16,873 bases of DNA. Origin: Candidatus Sivonenia alaskensis PMM_0068 (GTDB lineage: Bacteria; Cyanobacteriota; Cyanobacteriia; Gloeobacterales; PMM-0068). Below, piece by piece: positions 7,052 through 14,305 of the stretch. The translations under genes were made by a program, and so were the position numbers. The first letter of the stretch is position 1. Every line of letters starts with the position of its first letter. The notes below the pieces were generated by a model. That model made no database searches. It saw only the letters and a list, made by a program, of their open reading frames with translations, and was not told the origin of the DNA. The stretch lies in the NCBI GenBank assembly GCA_949127685.1, contig CASBPW010000155.1, positions 1 to 16,873 of the forward strand, in the 5' to 3' direction.

Positions 7052-7053
7052 AT

Positions 7054-7063
7054 TGTTCGAACA
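7054..7063. repeat. 10-bp perfect palindrome TGTTCGAACA
   Basis: This palindrome lies three bases after the 9-bp inverted repeat. It superficially resembles half-sites used by LexA-type repressors in Gram-positive bacteria, but spacing and position (downstream of both convergent genes) do not support such a role. Confidence 0.4.
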
Positions 7064-7183
7064 TCCATTTCTGATCTTGAACAATACATGCACTCCTTGG
7101 AAAGTTCTGATCCCAGTTTCAATTGGTAGGATCAACAAAAGTGTTCCTCCCGTTGATAGAAAGACGGACGATAGCTAAAAAAA

Positions 7184-10100
7184 CTACTCTGCTGGAGCCA
7201 AGACTTGTCCTGGAGCTTGCACAAGAGCACTCTCTGCCTCAGAAGGAGGAACTACTAACCAGAATTTCGGTACGTAGGATTCCCACTGCTCTAGGATCAT
7301 CCGGGCTTTTTCACTATCGGTGTAACGGTAGTGGGACTGGATGAGCGACTTCAGTTTGGCTTGTCCGTCAGGACTGGTCACCTGCTGCAGTTTCTTCCCA
7401 TTATCCGCATTAAACTTCTCCGAGAAGGTTCCAAATTCATCGAGGACAAAAGCCAGACCTCCGGTCATCCCTGCTCCAAAATTACGGCCCGTTGGTCCTA
7501 AAACCACCACATGGCCCCCTGTCATGTACTCGCAGCAATGGTCTCCAGCCCCTTCGACAACTGCATCCGCCAAGGAATTGCGTACGGCAAAGCGCTCACC
7601 AGCACGCCCATAGGCATAAAGTGTTCCTCCGGTAGCCCCATAGAGACAGGTATTCCCGATAATCACATTTTCCGAAGGGAGGTAGGTCGCCCCTTCAAAG
7701 GGGCGAATGATAATTTCTCCGCCGTTGATTCCTTTACCCACATAATCATTCGCTTCACCCACCAAGACCATACGCAGTCCTTTAACGCCAAAGGCTCCAA
7801 AGCTCTGCCCTGCAGAACCCCGGAACCTCAGCTGAATCAGTCCAGCAAATCCATCATTCCCATACTGTTCAGCGATCACACCACTCAGTCTGGCTCCTAC
7901 CGATCGGTCTGTATTGAGGATGGTATAGGTTTTGTCGAGGGTGCCATGTTGAGCGATGGCCTGTTCAATGTCTAGATCAGCGACCAATTCATCGTCGAGG
8001 ACTGGACCATTGCTATGGGCTAAGGGGCTACGGGCAGCGACCCAAGAACGGTCGGAGGAAGTACCCGCTCCATCCAGGAAGAAGGACAAATCCAGATTCT
8101 TGACCTTACTCAAATGCACAGCGCGCTCTTTAAGCAAGTCCATACGGCCCAACACTTCATCCAACGTCTTGAACCCAAGGCTAGCCAAAGTGACCCGGAC
8201 TTCTTGACCGATATAGTTGAAGAAATTCACCACATGGTCAGGAACACCGGGGAAACGAGCCCTCAACGCTTCTTTCTGGGAGGTAACCCCAACGGGGCAG
8301 TTATTCGTGTGACAGATGCGCGCCATGATGCAACCTTCTGCCACCATCGCAATCGTGCCAAAACCATATTCATCCGCACCCAGCATCGCGGCAAAGACGA
8401 CATCCCAACCTGTCCGCAAGCCCCCATCGACCCTGAGTTGGACCCTATCGCGCAAACCATTCAAGATCAGAGACTGATGGACTTCTGCTAAGCCCTGTTC
8501 CCAAGGAGAACCAGCATGCTTGATCGAGCTAAGCGGAGAAGCCCCTGTTCCCCCATCATGGCCAGAGACTTGGATCACGTCCGCATTGGCTTTAGCAACT
8601 CCTGAGGCAATGGTTCCAATTCCGGTTTCAGCCACTAACTTCACTGAAACTTTGGCTTGGGGATTGATCTGATGCAAATCAAAAATCAACTGAGCTAAAT
8701 CTTCAATGGAATAGATGTCGTGATGAGGCGGTGGGGAAATCAGGGAAACCCCCGGCTTAGAACGCCGGAGCGCTGCAATATAAGCAGATACCTTATGCCC
8801 AGGGAGCTGCCCTCCTTCCCCAGGCTTTGCCCCTTGCGCTATCTTGATTTCTAATTGGTCTGCCAATTTCAAATATTCAGGGGTCACCCCAAAACGTCCA
8901 GAAGCGATTTGGCGGATGGCAGAACCAGCCCGGTCTCCAGGCTTCAATCCCTTTAGCCCAGGAAAGTGAGGAGAAGTGCCGTCGGGTTGGATATCCTGAA
9001 TCGGCTTGTAGCGTAGCGGGTCTTCCCCCCCTTCCCCCGAATTGGATTTACCGCCAATGCGGTTCATCGCAATCGCTAAGACTTCGTGGGCTTCCTTTGA
9101 GAGCGCTCCTAGAGACATCCCGCCCGTGCAGAAACGCTGCACAATAGACTCTACGGATTCCACTTCTTCTAGGAGAATAGCAGTCCGGTCAGAGGTCAAT
9201 TCAAATAGGTCTCGGATCGCGGTAGGTGGACGATTTCGGACAATAGACAGATACCGTTCGTATAGCTCGTACTCCGATAAACCGGACTTGTCTTCTTTGA
9301 GCCCCACAGCCGCATGGAGAGCCTTGACCATCTGGGGATTGTTGATGTGGTACTCCCCATCAGGCTTGTAGGCCAAAAGACCATACTGGATGAGCTTTGT
9401 ACTCTTCAGCTCCGGATAGGCCTGTTGGTGGAAGGTAACCACTTCACGGGCCAAATCTTCCAGTTCGAGACCACCCATGCGAGAAGGGGTGCCATCAAAA
9501 GCTCGTTTGACTAAGGCCGGTCCCAAGCCCAAGGCTTCAAAAATTTGGGCCCCTGAATAGCTGGATAAGAGCGAGATCCCCATCTTAGAAAGAATTTTCA
9601 GAATCCCGGCTTCTACCGCCTCGACATACTTTTGCTGCGCTTCTGTGACCGTAAGTTTTAATTTGCCCTGGCTCAGTTCCATTTGGGTTTTCGGATGGTC
9701 ATACCAGTGACGAATTGTTTCATAGGTTAAGTAAGGACAGACCGCGCTGGCCCCATATCCCAGCAAACAAGCAAAATGATGGGTACTCCAGCAGGCCGCC
9801 GTATCGACAATAAGGCTAGCTTTCATCCGCTGTCCCGCACGAATCAAATGATGATGAACCGCCCCTACCGCCAGCAGAGGCGGAATCGCAGGATGGTCAG
9901 CATCCAAAGCCCGGTCACTAAGAATCAAAAGAGACTTGCCCGCTCTGACCTGAGCTTCAGCATCGGCACAGAGCTGGTCTAAGGTTTTTTCTAAGCTTTG
10001 GGGACCCTCCCCAAGCTTAAATACGATAGAGAGCACAGCCGCCCCGAAGGGTTCTGGTTGCTGCTTCAGCTCTTCCAGTTGATTTTCACTCAGCACTGGA

Positions 10101-11803
10101 CTCTTAAGATGAATAGTACGGGCAGCTTCAGGGGTTTGGCTAAGCAGATTAGCCCGTGCTCCTAAGTGCATCTCCAAGGACATGACCAATCCCTCACGAA
10201 TCGGATCGATCGGGGGATTGGTCACTTGCGCGAACCTTTGCTGGAAATAGTCATACAGGGAACGGGGCAGATCCGAGAGGAAGGCCGGACGGGCATCATT
10301 TCCCATCGAGAAGGTAGGTTCTTTGCCTTCAGCAGCCATCGGATTGATCACCACATCTACATCTTCAGCCGTGTAGCCAAAGGCCACTTGGCGGGTCAGC
10401 AGTGCAGGTGCATCGAATACCTTGTCCGTTGGATAGCTGGGGTTACTAATACGGCGGCGATGGGCAGCAATCCATTTCCCATAGGGTTTTTCCTGAGCAA
10501 CCCGAGTCTTGATTTCCCAGTTGCGCAGTACTTCTCCTCGCTCTAAATCTACAGCCAGCATTTGCCCAGGACCGAGACGCCCCTTTTCCACAACTCGTTC
10601 AATCGGGACATCAACCACTCCAGCCTCGGAAGAAACAATGACCGTATCGTCGTCCAAAATCATGTAGCGGGCAGGCCGCAGACCATTGCGGTCTAATAGA
10701 GCCCCCACTTGTTTCCCATTGGCAAAAGCAATGAGCGCTGGGCCATCCCAGGGCTCTTGCAAAGCGCTGTGGTATTCGTAGAAATCCACTACCTCAGGAT
10801 GTGCCGCCAGCTCTGGTTGGTTTTGATAGGCTTCAGGTACCAGCATCATCAAAGAATGAAGCGGGGAACGTCCAGAGTGGACCAAGAGTTCCATGGCATT
10901 ATCCAGGCTGGCTGAATCGGAACCCGTCGGAAATACTACAGGTTTCAGTTCTTCCAGACGGTCTGCCCAATAGGGGTGGCTCAGGTCTGCTTCTCGTGCC
11001 CTCATCCAGTTGCGATTACCAATGACCGTATTTATTTCTCCGTTGTGACCGAGGATCCGTAAGGGTTGAGCCAGCGGCCATCGGGGGTCGGTATTCGTCG
11101 AAAAACGACGGTGGTAAACTACAAACGAAACTTGATAGTTGGGATTGGTCAGGTCATCGTAAAACATCCCCAAGACTTCAGAACGAACCAAACCCTTGTA
11201 GATAATGGTGCGGCTGGACAGGGAAGCGACATAGAACGCCTGATACCACTCAGGACGTTCAATTAGCGACTGCTTCATCCGCTTGCGCACTAAAAACAAT
11301 TCCCGCTCCATCCGGTCTTCTGACCAATCGGTCGGAGACTCCAAAATCACCTGATAAATCTCAGGACAGGTCTTGCGTGCCTGCCTGCCGAGAAATTGAG
11401 GACGGACAGGCACTTTACGCCACTGGACCACCCGAAATCCAGCATCTGCCAAAACCTGATCACACTGGCTCGTACAGTAGGAGATGGCTTCGTGTGATCC
11501 TTCCGCCCCTTCTATCTTGGGCAAAAACACCATGCCTACGGCTCGATGGGCAGCAGGAGGAAGAACAATACCTTCAGCCTCTAAAAGTTCCCAGGGAATA
11601 TTCGAAAGGATCCCAGCCCCATCCCCTGTATCTCGGTCTCCGCCGCAGGCTCCTCGGTGCTCCATGCAATCTAAGGCATGCAACGCCTTAGTCAGCATGT
11701 CATGAGTACGATGGCCTTTGGTGTCCGCCAAAAACCCTACACCGCAGGCATCATGTTCTTCCGTCAAGAAGGAGTAATCTTTCATAGGGATGGGTACGTT
11801 CAT
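7184..11803 (-). CDS. glsF: ferredoxin-dependent glutamate synthase (Fd-GOGAT)
   Basis: The 1539-residue enzyme transfers the amide nitrogen of glutamine to 2-oxoglutarate, giving two glutamates, with electrons from ferredoxin. It is the second half of the GS-GOGAT cycle and is cytoplasmic. A 19-residue propeptide precedes the catalytic Cys20 (EEHDACGVGF) of the class II amidotransferase domain (about 20-430). The FMN-binding synthase domain covers about 850-1230. It contains the [3Fe-4S] ligands Cys1158, Cys1164 and Cys1169 (C-x5-C-x4-C, in ICHTNNCPVGV) and, near 928-950, the insertion typical of the ferredoxin-dependent form (TSPHFPGLKGL). A GXGXG beta-helix domain follows (about 1240-1500). 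Length and loop exclude the NADPH-type large subunit. ATG at 11803 is used; a second ATG six codons in is possible. No frameshift is seen. Confidence 0.97.
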   Translation of the reverse strand: MNVPIPMKDYSFLTEEHDACGVGFLADTKGHRTHDMLTKALHALDCMEHRGACGGDRDTGDGAGILSNIPWELLEAEGIVLPPAAHRAVGMVFLPKIEGAEGSHEAISYCTSQCDQVLADAGFRVVQWRKVPVRPQFLGRQARKTCPEIYQVILESPTDWSEDRMERELFLVRKRMKQSLIERPEWYQAFYVASLSSRTIIYKGLVRSEVLGMFYDDLTNPNYQVSFVVYHRRFSTNTDPRWPLAQPLRILGHNGEINTVIGNRNWMRAREADLSHPYWADRLEELKPVVFPTGSDSASLDNAMELLVHSGRSPLHSLMMLVPEAYQNQPELAAHPEVVDFYEYHSALQEPWDGPALIAFANGKQVGALLDRNGLRPARYMILDDDTVIVSSEAGVVDVPIERVVEKGRLGPGQMLAVDLERGEVLRNWEIKTRVAQEKPYGKWIAAHRRRISNPSYPTDKVFDAPALLTRQVAFGYTAEDVDVVINPMAAEGKEPTFSMGNDARPAFLSDLPRSLYDYFQQRFAQVTNPPIDPIREGLVMSLEMHLGARANLLSQTPEAARTIHLKSPVLSENQLEELKQQPEPFGAAVLSIVFKLGEGPQSLEKTLDQLCADAEAQVRAGKSLLILSDRALDADHPAIPPLLAVGAVHHHLIRAGQRMKASLIVDTAACWSTHHFACLLGYGASAVCPYLTYETIRHWYDHPKTQMELSQGKLKLTVTEAQQKYVEAVEAGILKILSKMGISLLSSYSGAQIFEALGLGPALVKRAFDGTPSRMGGLELEDLAREVVTFHQQAYPELKSTKLIQYGLLAYKPDGEYHINNPQMVKALHAAVGLKEDKSGLSEYELYERYLSIVRNRPPTAIRDLFELTSDRTAILLEEVESVESIVQRFCTGGMSLGALSKEAHEVLAIAMNRIGGKSNSGEGGEDPLRYKPIQDIQPDGTSPHFPGLKGLKPGDRAGSAIRQIASGRFGVTPEYLKLADQLEIKIAQGAKPGEGGQLPGHKVSAYIAALRRSKPGVSLISPPPHHDIYSIEDLAQLIFDLHQINPQAKVSVKLVAETGIGTIASGVAKANADVIQVSGHDGGTGASPLSSIKHAGSPWEQGLAEVHQSLILNGLRDRVQLRVDGGLRTGWDVVFAAMLGADEYGFGTIAMVAEGCIMARICHTNNCPVGVTSQKEALRARFPGVPDHVVNFFNYIGQEVRVTLASLGFKTLDEVLGRMDLLKERAVHLSKVKNLDLSFFLDGAGTSSDRSWVAARSPLAHSNGPVLDDELVADLDIEQAIAQHGTLDKTYTILNTDRSVGARLSGVIAEQYGNDGFAGLIQLRFRGSAGQSFGAFGVKGLRMVLVGEANDYVGKGINGGEIIIRPFEGATYLPSENVIIGNTCLYGATGGTLYAYGRAGERFAVRNSLADAVVEGAGDHCCEYMTGGHVVVLGPTGRNFGAGMTGGLAFVLDEFGTFSEKFNADNGKKLQQVTSPDGQAKLKSLIQSHYRYTDSEKARMILEQWESYVPKFWLVVPPSEAESALVQAPGQVLAPAE

Positions 11804-11964
11804 ATATTTAACTTAGGTCGGCAAAAAAGGTCCATAAGAACCGATCGCTGTTCCAAGATTCAGCATTCAGGAGTGAACGGTGCACAAGCGACAGATGAAA
11901 ACCGTCGATGGCAACCTCTTCCCTCTAAACGTTTTCAAATCCTGAGCACTTGGGACGCATTTGC

Positions 11965-12003
11965 CGCTGCAACGAATTTCAGTTGGATGAAATCGTTGCA
12001 GCG
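11965..12003 (-). promoter_or_regulatory. strong hairpin upstream of glutamate synthase
   Basis: Arms CGCTGCAACGA (11965-11975) and TCGTTGCAGCG (11993-12003) pair perfectly. The stem continues as TTTCA/TGAAA after a single bulged A, leaving a 6-nt loop: 16 pairs in all. It lies 162-200 bp upstream of the glsF start and about 60 bp after the HEAT-protein stop, both minus-strand genes. No T tract follows on either strand, so it is not a standard intrinsic terminator. It could be an RNA processing or attenuation element, a transcript-end stabiliser, or a protein-binding site. Confidence 0.6.
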
Positions 12004-12060
12004 TTGGCTGCACTCTCGCGTTTAACTATTCTAATCTAAAGCCTAAGTTCCAATACGTGG

Positions 12061-12744
12061 CTATTTATCGCCAGCAGCCTGGGCAACTATAGCCATCCGT
12101 GCTAGTTCAGCTTCGGCAGCTTGAGCTACTGTCTCAGCCGGATCTTTGGCGAGGAATTTTAGAGGAGCCAGGGTCTCAGGGATACCAATATTTCCTAACG
12201 CTTGAGCCACTTTCTGACGCATCATCCAAGACTCAGAGCCTACGAAGGGCAAAATAAGGGGCAGCCCCCTAGGGTCTCCTAGCTCTCCAAGCGCACTTAC
12301 GGCCCCCTCTTGCATGAGGCCATCCCCCTGTTTAAGGGCAGCGGCAATCAAGTTAAAAGCTCGTTCATCTCCTAGATTGCCTAAGGCTACAATTGCACTG
12401 AAACGGACAATCCATTCCGTCTCTTCGTAGAAAGCGCGGACCAGGGCATCATAGGCCCTCAAGTCTTCCAGATTGCCTAGAGCGCCAGCGGCATCTGCGC
12501 GTACCCCATGGTCTGGATCTTCTTGTAGTACTTTGATCAGGAGTTCTAAAGAGAGGTCACAGGGCTTCTTGCCCAGCAACACGCAGGTATAGGCCCGTAG
12601 CTGAACAGTCGAGTCTTGAATAATATCGCGAGCCAAATCGGCGCAGAGTTCAGCCGGTTCATCACGTAAAGACAGAAGAGCTCTAAGCCGTTCTTGCCGT
12701 TCTGGGCTCTGCAGACGGAGCCGAATAGACTGAACATCAATCAC
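12061..12744 (-). CDS. HEAT-repeat protein, NblB/CpcE-like
   Basis: The 227-residue protein is made of consecutive helical HEAT repeats of about 30 residues. The clearest cores are VRADAAGALGNLEDLRAYDALVRA (near 80-105), IVRFSAIVALGNLGDERAFNLI (about 111-132), MQEGAVSALGELGDPRGLPLI (about 142-163) and MRQKVAQALGNIGIPETL (about 173-190). This pattern is found in the phycobilin lyase subunit CpcE and in NblB, which takes part in phycobilisome breakdown during nutrient starvation. The WIVRFSAIVALGNL block in particular resembles NblB as I remember it. HEAT families are hard to separate by eye, so the specific role is inferred. No catalytic residue is expected. The GTG start has a well-spaced GAGGT about 9 bp upstream. 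Glutamate synthase lies downstream on the same strand. Confidence 0.85.
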   Translation of the reverse strand: MIDVQSIRLRLQSPERQERLRALLSLRDEPAELCADLARDIIQDSTVQLRAYTCVLLGKKPCDLSLELLIKVLQEDPDHGVRADAAGALGNLEDLRAYDALVRAFYEETEWIVRFSAIVALGNLGDERAFNLIAAALKQGDGLMQEGAVSALGELGDPRGLPLILPFVGSESWMMRQKVAQALGNIGIPETLAPLKFLAKDPAETVAQAAEAELARMAIVAQAAGDK

Positions 12745-12788
12745 GGGGATCAGACCTCAGTATATTTGCAATACTAGTACACAATCCT

Positions 12789-13118
12789 ATGCTGCACATA
12801 AGAGATGTTCGCAAAAAAGACTTTATTCAATATCAAGACCTCATAGACCTCCTGGGATTTGGTCCCTACGGGGTTTTAGGAGATCTAAAAAAACGTTATG
12901 CCGTGGTGGTCTTCGATGGTGTTACCTGTGGATTGGTCCGCTATACCGTCAGCCAAAAGAGGGCCTTGGTCATTTACGACCTGCTATTCCTCGCGGATTA
13001 TGCAGACCAAGACTTGGAGAACTTGGTGGTAGAACTCTTGAAAGAACGCCATCGACCGGAGAAAGTGGTAGTTAAACCTAAAACGCCACGTTGGGATCCC
13101 CGGCCGCTCAGTGACTAG
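12789..13118 (+). CDS. hypothetical protein with weak GNAT-like strand-helix pattern
   Basis: I do not recognise this 109-residue protein. Its opening (MLHIRDVRKKDFIQYQDLID) and middle (YAVVVFDGVTCGLVRYTV, then ALVIYDLLFLADYA) follow the strand-helix order of the first half of GNAT acetyltransferases. The glycine-rich acetyl-CoA loop expected after the fourth strand is absent; YADQDLENLV stands there. The C-terminus continues into a helix and a short basic strand (EKVVVKPKTPRW). It could be a degenerate or minimal GNAT-like protein, or something else with a similar strand pattern. There is no signal peptide or membrane segment. It is divergent from the HEAT-protein gene with only 44 bp between starts, so the promoters must be compact or shared. 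No good ribosome binding site precedes the ATG. Confidence 0.65.
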   Translation: MLHIRDVRKKDFIQYQDLIDLLGFGPYGVLGDLKKRYAVVVFDGVTCGLVRYTVSQKRALVIYDLLFLADYADQDLENLVVELLKERHRPEKVVVKPKTPRWDPRPLSD

Positions 13119-13179
13119 ACTGTAGTGTTTAGACAAACCATGAGCAGATAACGGGATTCATGTCCCCTGGGAGTCTGCG

Positions 13180-13188
13180 TGATACAAT
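13180..13188 (+). promoter_or_regulatory. extended -10 promoter for the sugar dehydrogenase gene
   Basis: TGATACAAT is an extended -10 element (TGN followed by TACAAT, five of six to consensus). It lies 49 bp before the ATG at 13238 and predicts a leader of about 40 nt. The -35 region is poor, as is common for extended -10 promoters. It would drive the two-gene nucleotide-sugar unit. Confidence 0.45.
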
Positions 13189-13237
13189 TCTTACCAATTT
13201 AGTCTGCTGATTTAGCAACATAAAAGAGCTTCCTTAC

Positions 13238-14305
13238 ATGGTCGATACTGTCGATTCGTTCCCTGCTGCTCTCCACCAAGCCCTTAGGCCGCTCCGTTTG
13301 GGGGTCATTGGCGTAGGAAATATGGGACAACACCATACCCGCGTCCTTAGCCTGCTCAAAGACGTTGAACTCGTAGGTATTGCGGATACCAATCAAGAAT
13401 TGGCTGTAGATACGGCGGGCAAGTATCGCATTAAGTGCTTTGAAGATTATCGAGAATTGCTACCCTATATCGATGCCGTATGCATCGCCGTCCCGACTCG
13501 TCTCCACTTTGACGTCAGTATGGAGTGCATGAAAGCAGGGGTTCATATCCTTATCGAAAAACCGATTGCATCCAATATTCAAGAAGCGGAAACCCTTGTC
13601 AAAGAGGCTGTCGAGCGCAATTTGATCCTGCAAGTGGGTCATATTGAACGGTTTAATCCAGCCTTTCGCGAACTCTCCAATGTCCTCAAAAGAGAGGAAG
13701 TCCTGGCCTTGGAAGCCCACCGGATGAGCCCCTATTCTCAGCGGGCCAACGATGTCAGTGTGGTCTTTGACTTGATGATTCACGACATTGACCTCGTCCT
13801 GGAACTTGTTCCCTCTCAAGTGGTCAAGATGCAGGCTTTTGGCAATCGGGCTTCAGATTCTGGCTATCTGGATTTTGTGGCTGCCACCCTAGCCTTTGCC
13901 AATGGGGTAGTCACAACGCTGACGGCTAGCAAAGTCACCCATCGCAAGATTCGGACTTTGGCAGCCCATTGCAAAAATTCGCTGGTTGAAGCAGATTTTT
14001 TGAACCATGAAATTCTGATCCACCGTCAAACTACCAGTAACTACATGACGGAGTACGGTCAGGTGCTCTATCGCCAAGATGGACTAATTGAGAAAGTCTC
14101 CACCACGAACATTGAACCGCTCCATGCCGAACTGGAGCATTTCATTCACTGTGTCCGAGGAGGAGAGCCCCCTTCGGTGGGCGGGGAACAGGCTTTGAAA
14201 GCTTTGAGACTGGCTAGTTTGATTGAGCAAATGGCTATAGATGGCACTGTTCGCGATGCCAATGATGCAGACAACCCCATGACCCGGACGGAGGTCCCAG
14301 TTTGA
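13238..14305 (+). CDS. Gfo/Idh/MocA-family nucleotide-sugar dehydrogenase (GnnA-like)
   Basis: The 355-residue protein begins with a Rossmann fold after a 20-residue lead: GVGNMG at 25-30 binds NAD(P). The family EKP motif lies at 107-109, GHIERFNP at 134-141 and HDID at 182-185, where a conserved His of the active site is expected. Such enzymes oxidise or reduce a sugar hydroxyl. The GHIERFNPAF block and the coupled aminotransferase gene resemble GnnA, which oxidises the 3-OH of UDP-GlcNAc before transamination by GnnB. That yields the 3-amino sugar used in lipid A with amide-linked acyl chains. Other 3-keto-sugar pathways fit too, so the substrate is inferred. The stop overlaps the next gene as TTGA. 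The protein is cytoplasmic, with a promoter candidate at 13180. Confidence 0.88.
   Translation: MVDTVDSFPAALHQALRPLRLGVIGVGNMGQHHTRVLSLLKDVELVGIADTNQELAVDTAGKYRIKCFEDYRELLPYIDAVCIAVPTRLHFDVSMECMKAGVHILIEKPIASNIQEAETLVKEAVERNLILQVGHIERFNPAFRELSNVLKREEVLALEAHRMSPYSQRANDVSVVFDLMIHDIDLVLELVPSQVVKMQAFGNRASDSGYLDFVAATLAFANGVVTTLTASKVTHRKIRTLAAHCKNSLVEADFLNHEILIHRQTTSNYMTEYGQVLYRQDGLIEKVSTTNIEPLHAELEHFIHCVRGGEPPSVGGEQALKALRLASLIEQMAIDGTVRDANDADNPMTRTEVPV
14290..14295 (+). promoter_or_regulatory. ribosome binding site fixing the TTG start of the aminotransferase
   Basis: GGAGGT is a near-perfect anti-Shine-Dalgarno match with a 6-nt spacer to the TTG at 14302. It lies inside the last codons of the upstream dehydrogenase gene. 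It settles the unusual TTG start and suggests coupled translation of the pair. Confidence 0.85.

Larger units (their letters stand above)
6969..7183. other. intergenic gap with several inverted repeats between convergent genes
   Basis: This 215-bp gap separates the stop of the 85-residue gene (+) from that of glutamate synthase (-). It holds the 9-bp inverted repeat at 7027-7051, the palindrome at 7054-7063, a 7-bp repeat ATTGTTC/GAACAAT (7052-7058 and 7079-7085) and TGATCC/GGATCA (7108-7113 and 7129-7134). No hairpin is followed by a clear T tract, so a standard intrinsic terminator is not evident for either gene. I see no coding sequence or tRNA here. Confidence 0.5.

Noticed and set aside
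7054..7063. LexA box TGTTCGAACA
   Set aside because: It lies downstream of both flanking genes, and its spacing does not match known SOS boxes; a chance palindrome is as likely.
7123..7344. Plus-strand 73-codon frame at the 3' end of glutamate synthase
   Set aside because: It runs antisense over the end of glsF, has no recognisable domain and no ribosome binding site.
7341..11705. Many plus-strand reading frames within glutamate synthase
   Set aside because: They are shadows of a strongly supported 1539-residue gene with all catalytic residues; none has a ribosome binding site or recognisable motif.
11965..12003. Hairpin as an intrinsic terminator of the HEAT-protein gene
   Set aside because: No run of T follows the stem on the minus strand, and the loop side has no usable T tract either.
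11804..12060. Glutamine (glnA) riboswitch or NtcA site upstream of glutamate synthase
   Set aside because: A GTTC...GGAAC pairing exists near 11845-11880 on the minus strand, but the GGAAGTAGG-type core I remember is absent, and no GTA-N8-TAC site is seen.
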